Positions 61,632 through 64,000 of a DNA stretch of 64,000 nucleotides are shown here, in pieces. The stretch lies in contig CBDEGT010000003.1 in NCBI GenBank assembly GCA_965237965.1, positions 1,116,001 to 1,180,000 of the forward strand, written 5' to 3'. The number at the start of each line of letters is the position of its first letter. Position 1 is the first letter of the stretch. This DNA is from UBA2988 sp965237965. Lineage in GTDB: Bacteria; Gemmatimonadota; Gemmatimonadetes; Longimicrobiales; Gaopeijiaceae. Both the position numbers and the translations under genes were made by a program. The notes under the pieces were generated by a model, which had not been told where the DNA came from, ran no database searches, and saw only the letters and a program-made list of their open reading frames with translations.

Positions 61632-64000
61632 TCAGCGTCTCCAGGCCGCGCCTTCGGGGATTCCGCGGCTGAACAGCACCTCCAAGCCCGGTCCCGCGGC
61701 GCGACCCGTCGCATCCATGGCCGCCTGGGTTGGGGGCGGCACATTCCGCAGTATCCCCCGCACTTGGCCGGTTCGCGGGTTGCGCAGGATGGCCATCGGG
61801 AGATTGCTCTCCCCGTCGAGTGTGACGGAACCGCCCGGGCCGGTGAGCGTTATGCTTGCCAGGTTACCCTCCCATCCCGGCCGCACCGGGAGAACGAGTG
61901 CAAACGACGAACTACCGTCGCCGTCGGCTGTTTCGGGCATGGTGAAGTTGAGGGAGAAAAGCTCAGAGCCACCGTTGGTCCGGCCGGTGATCGTGTGTTC
62001 GCCCGCAGAATCAGGCAGCGCGGCCGGGGCGTCCACTAAAAAAGCGGGTTCCAGAAACGGCACGCTGTCCGCGCCCACCCCGCCCCACAGGAGGAGCGAC
62101 CGGGTGGTGGCAGCGACAGCCGCAGCCGCCGGGGGACCCTCGTTAAACAGCCGATAGCGCAGCGCGTTGGTGAAGCTGTAGTCGCTGATCCAGCGCGGGC
62201 TGCAATAGCTCATCAGATCACGCCCTATAGACGGGTGCACCAGCCTGCCGCCGTCGCGGAAGTCGTAGCCCCAGGCGCCGGTAGATCCGTCCGGATGGGG
62301 ATACGAGGGATCCGGGCTGCCAGCGCCTCCGCACGGCGCGTGGAAGAGACTCATGTTGTGGCCGAATTCATGCCCTATGGTCGTTGGGGAAGGAATCGAG
62401 AAACTCACCCTGGTGGCAATAAACGCGGCTCCGGCCGCGCCCGTCACGGGCTCTGGCATCATGCCCATGTAATGGCCCGTCCCGCCCTCCATGGCCCGGA
62501 TGGCCTGCGCGTTGGCACGCAGGCCGTACCCGTTGTTGCTCGAACTGATCACGGGTTCATGGGCCTTGACGTCCAGATCGCCCACTGGCAACAGCGTACG
62601 CGTTTCTTCGAGCATTTCGTGGTTCTCGGGATCGGCGGCGATGGCCTCAATCAACTCCACGACCGACCGATCGTTGGTCTGGGTCCATACGAACGGGATC
62701 AGCGTCAGGTCGAACAGGGGTACGGAACGCACACCCACAGCCAAGCGGCCCGTCTCAGGGATCCGCTTCGCCACTCCCAGAGCCGGGTCCAGCGCCCCTT
62801 CCGGGTCAACCTTGATGACCATCTCGAGCCCTGGCCGAATCACCCCGGCTGGAATCTCGGCGTTGGCCGATTTCGCCAGGCTGCTCTCATCCACCTCGGT
62901 CGGGATCGGTGTGGATTTGCCCGGAATGTCCTGCATATGCGTCTCACGCCCGTTGACGAAGAACCGGGCACGGACCAACGGGATGCCCTGGCTGGTGGCT
63001 TGGTTGGCCGTCGGGAACACCCGCAACAGCGCCTTTTCGCCCGCGACTAGCGGGACCGGGAACTCCCGCGACTGCACCGCCTGGGTCAGGTACGCCATCG
63101 GCGGGTCTTCAATGCACGGGTTGATCCGGTGCTTGTACACCCGTTCAAGCCATGTCTGGAAGCCAGCGTCCGCTGGGGCGCATAGATCCGTGTTCACGGT
63201 CAGCAGGATGTCGAGGCGGGTGAGGTTTGTCAGTTCAGCCGGAAGGGCCCCTTCCATACCGCGATTGTTCGAGAGGACCAGCTGCTTGAGGCTCGACATA
63301 CGACCGAATTCAGGGGGGAGCGGGCCCGTCAGGGCGTTGTTCTCTAGGAAGAGTTCCTCCAGCGTGGACAGGTTGCCGAGTTGGGGCGCGATAGGACCCG
63401 TAAGGTTGTTCTCCTCGAGCCATAGTTCCGTCAGACTCGCAAGGTTACCGAGTTCGGCCGGAATCGGGCCTGTAAGGTTGTTACTCCTCAGCGTCAACCT
63501 CGTCAGGTTGTTCAGGTTGCCCAACTCCGGCGGGATCGTTCCCGTCAGGTCATTGTCATGAAGCAACAGCTCCCTCAGGTTTGCGAGGTTACCGAGTTGG
63601 GCCGGAATCGGGCCTGTGAGGTTGTTATACCAGAGGATAAGGCGCGTCAGATTGCTGAGGTTGCCGAGTTCGGGGGGAATCGGGCCGGTGAGGCCACAGT
63701 TGGAAATGTCGAGCAACGTCAGGTTGGCAAGGTAGCTCAGTTCCGGGGGAATCGGGCCGGTGAGGCCACAGTTGGAAATGTCGAACAACGTCAGGTTGGC
63801 AAGGTAGCTCAGTTCCGGGGGAATCTGGCCGGAAAGGCTGTTGCTCGATAGATTAAGCGTCGTCAGACTGGCGAGCATCCCGAGTTCCGACGGGATCGGA
63901 CCGGAAAGGTTGCTGCTGCCCAAGGACAGTCCGGCCACCTGGCCCTGGCCATCAACCCTGACTCCGTACCACTCCCCCAGCGGCGCATCGGTCAGCCAGT
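61632..64000 (-). CDS. LRR-containing secreted metzincin-type metalloprotease (5' end outside window)
   Basis: At least 789 codons, continuing past the right edge (the frame reads WLTDAPLGEWYGVRVDGQGQ up to the border). About nine plant-type LRRs (GPIPPELGNLSNLTRLILWY consensus, 24 residues) are followed by a linker with CIEDPP, a central region, and a zinc protease core TTIGHEFGHNMSLFHAPCGG (HExxHxxxxxH, with Ser instead of Gly at the metzincin turn) plus a Met-turn GRDLMSYCSPRWISDYSF. A beta-rich C-terminal domain (GEHTITGRTNGGSELFSLNF ... ASITLTGPGGSVTLDGESNL) ends the protein. Secretion is expected but the signal peptide lies outside. M66- or M43-like families are closest in motif. Confidence 0.85.
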   Translation of the reverse strand, partial: WLTDAPLGEWYGVRVDGQGQVAGLSLGSSNLSGPIPSELGMLASLTTLNLSSNSLSGQIPPELSYLANLTLFDISNCGLTGPIPPELSYLANLTLLDISNCGLTGPIPPELGNLSNLTRLILWYNNLTGPIPAQLGNLANLRELLLHDNDLTGTIPPELGNLNNLTRLTLRSNNLTGPIPAELGNLASLTELWLEENNLTGPIAPQLGNLSTLEELFLENNALTGPLPPEFGRMSSLKQLVLSNNRGMEGALPAELTNLTRLDILLTVNTDLCAPADAGFQTWLERVYKHRINPCIEDPPMAYLTQAVQSREFPVPLVAGEKALLRVFPTANQATSQGIPLVRARFFVNGRETHMQDIPGKSTPIPTEVDESSLAKSANAEIPAGVIRPGLEMVIKVDPEGALDPALGVAKRIPETGRLAVGVRSVPLFDLTLIPFVWTQTNDRSVVELIEAIAADPENHEMLEETRTLLPVGDLDVKAHEPVISSSNNGYGLRANAQAIRAMEGGTGHYMGMMPEPVTGAAGAAFIATRVSFSIPSPTTIGHEFGHNMSLFHAPCGGAGSPDPSYPHPDGSTGAWGYDFRDGGRLVHPSIGRDLMSYCSPRWISDYSFTNALRYRLFNEGPPAAAAVAATTRSLLLWGGVGADSVPFLEPAFLVDAPAALPDSAGEHTITGRTNGGSELFSLNFTMPETADGDGSSSFALVLPVRPGWEGNLASITLTGPGGSVTLDGESNLPMAILRNPRTGQVRGILRNVPPPTQAAMDATGRAAGPGLEVLFSRGIPEGAAWRR

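Overview
This window is a GC-rich (roughly 65%) chromosomal segment from a Gram-negative bacterium: it encodes a TonB-dependent receptor, outer-membrane beta-barrels, autotransporter C-terminal domains, lipoproteins and signal peptides that mostly end Ala-Gln. The mix of an RsrA-like zinc anti-sigma/ECF pair, alpha-hydroxyacid oxidase, glutaryl-CoA dehydrogenase and giant LRR/Ig/Calx-beta surface proteins would fit an uncultured marine or host-associated lineage such as Gemmatimonadota. That assignment is an inference from style, not from a marker gene. The only stable RNA seen is a tRNA-Lys(CTT) at 34381-34453 (minus). No rRNA, CRISPR array or origin was seen.

The dominant theme is insertion-sequence decay. 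At least nine IS types are present: IS3 (many orfB remnants with the same right end), three different IS256-family elements, IS5 (two 814-bp copies), IS30, IS21, IS1595, IS1380 and IS630. Several are nested, with target-site duplications readable directly: ATCCTTGA and CCCGCTTC for two IS256 elements, TA for IS5. Many host genes are cut, fused or frameshifted at IS borders.

Layout. 1-4340: IS graveyard with an outer-membrane protein start, an HU fragment and an IS1595 transposase split by an IS256 element. 4491-14126: a mosaic of secreted giant surface proteins: an 11-repeat LRR protein, a 2070-codon Ig/FN3/Calx-beta frame containing an 822-bp tandem repeat, and a second autotransporter module, joined by two out-of-frame recombination joints. 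14388-15028 and 29666-30297: two copies of a small-regulator plus AlpA cassette that bracket an accessory island. Inside the island lie a frameshifted TIR-like effector coupled to an MNT nucleotidyltransferase, a glutamine amidotransferase, and at 20081-28260 a defence-like cluster: DUF499 ATPase, a small partner, an uncharacterised three-gene module ending in a metallo-beta-lactamase-fold protein, and a broken DUF1156 DNA methylase. A MobC fragment (28.4 kb), a relaxase fragment (34.1 kb) and the tRNA-Lys suggest that this is the remains of a mobilisable or integrative element.

31455-45594 is mostly ordinary chromosome: LemA/M48 protease pair, a secreted protein, then a minus-strand run of ECF sigma, anti-sigma, msrB, (IS256 insertion), lipoprotein, isocitrate/isopropylmalate-type dehydrogenase and gcdH. 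Further up are an OMP, a deleted DUF3179 gene and an alpha-hydroxyacid oxidase. 45651-53520 is again mobile DNA. It carries an Ig-repeat alpha/beta-hydrolase with Asn at the nucleophile position, an XRE repressor with a perfect palindromic operator, and an NTase-like/DUF262 pair whose DUF262 gene is cut by an IS. 53565-64000 holds a TonB receptor, the second copies of IS256-A and IS5 (the latter splitting a membrane protein that reads through perfectly once the IS is removed), an IS630 remnant, and a large LRR-metzincin protein running off the right edge.
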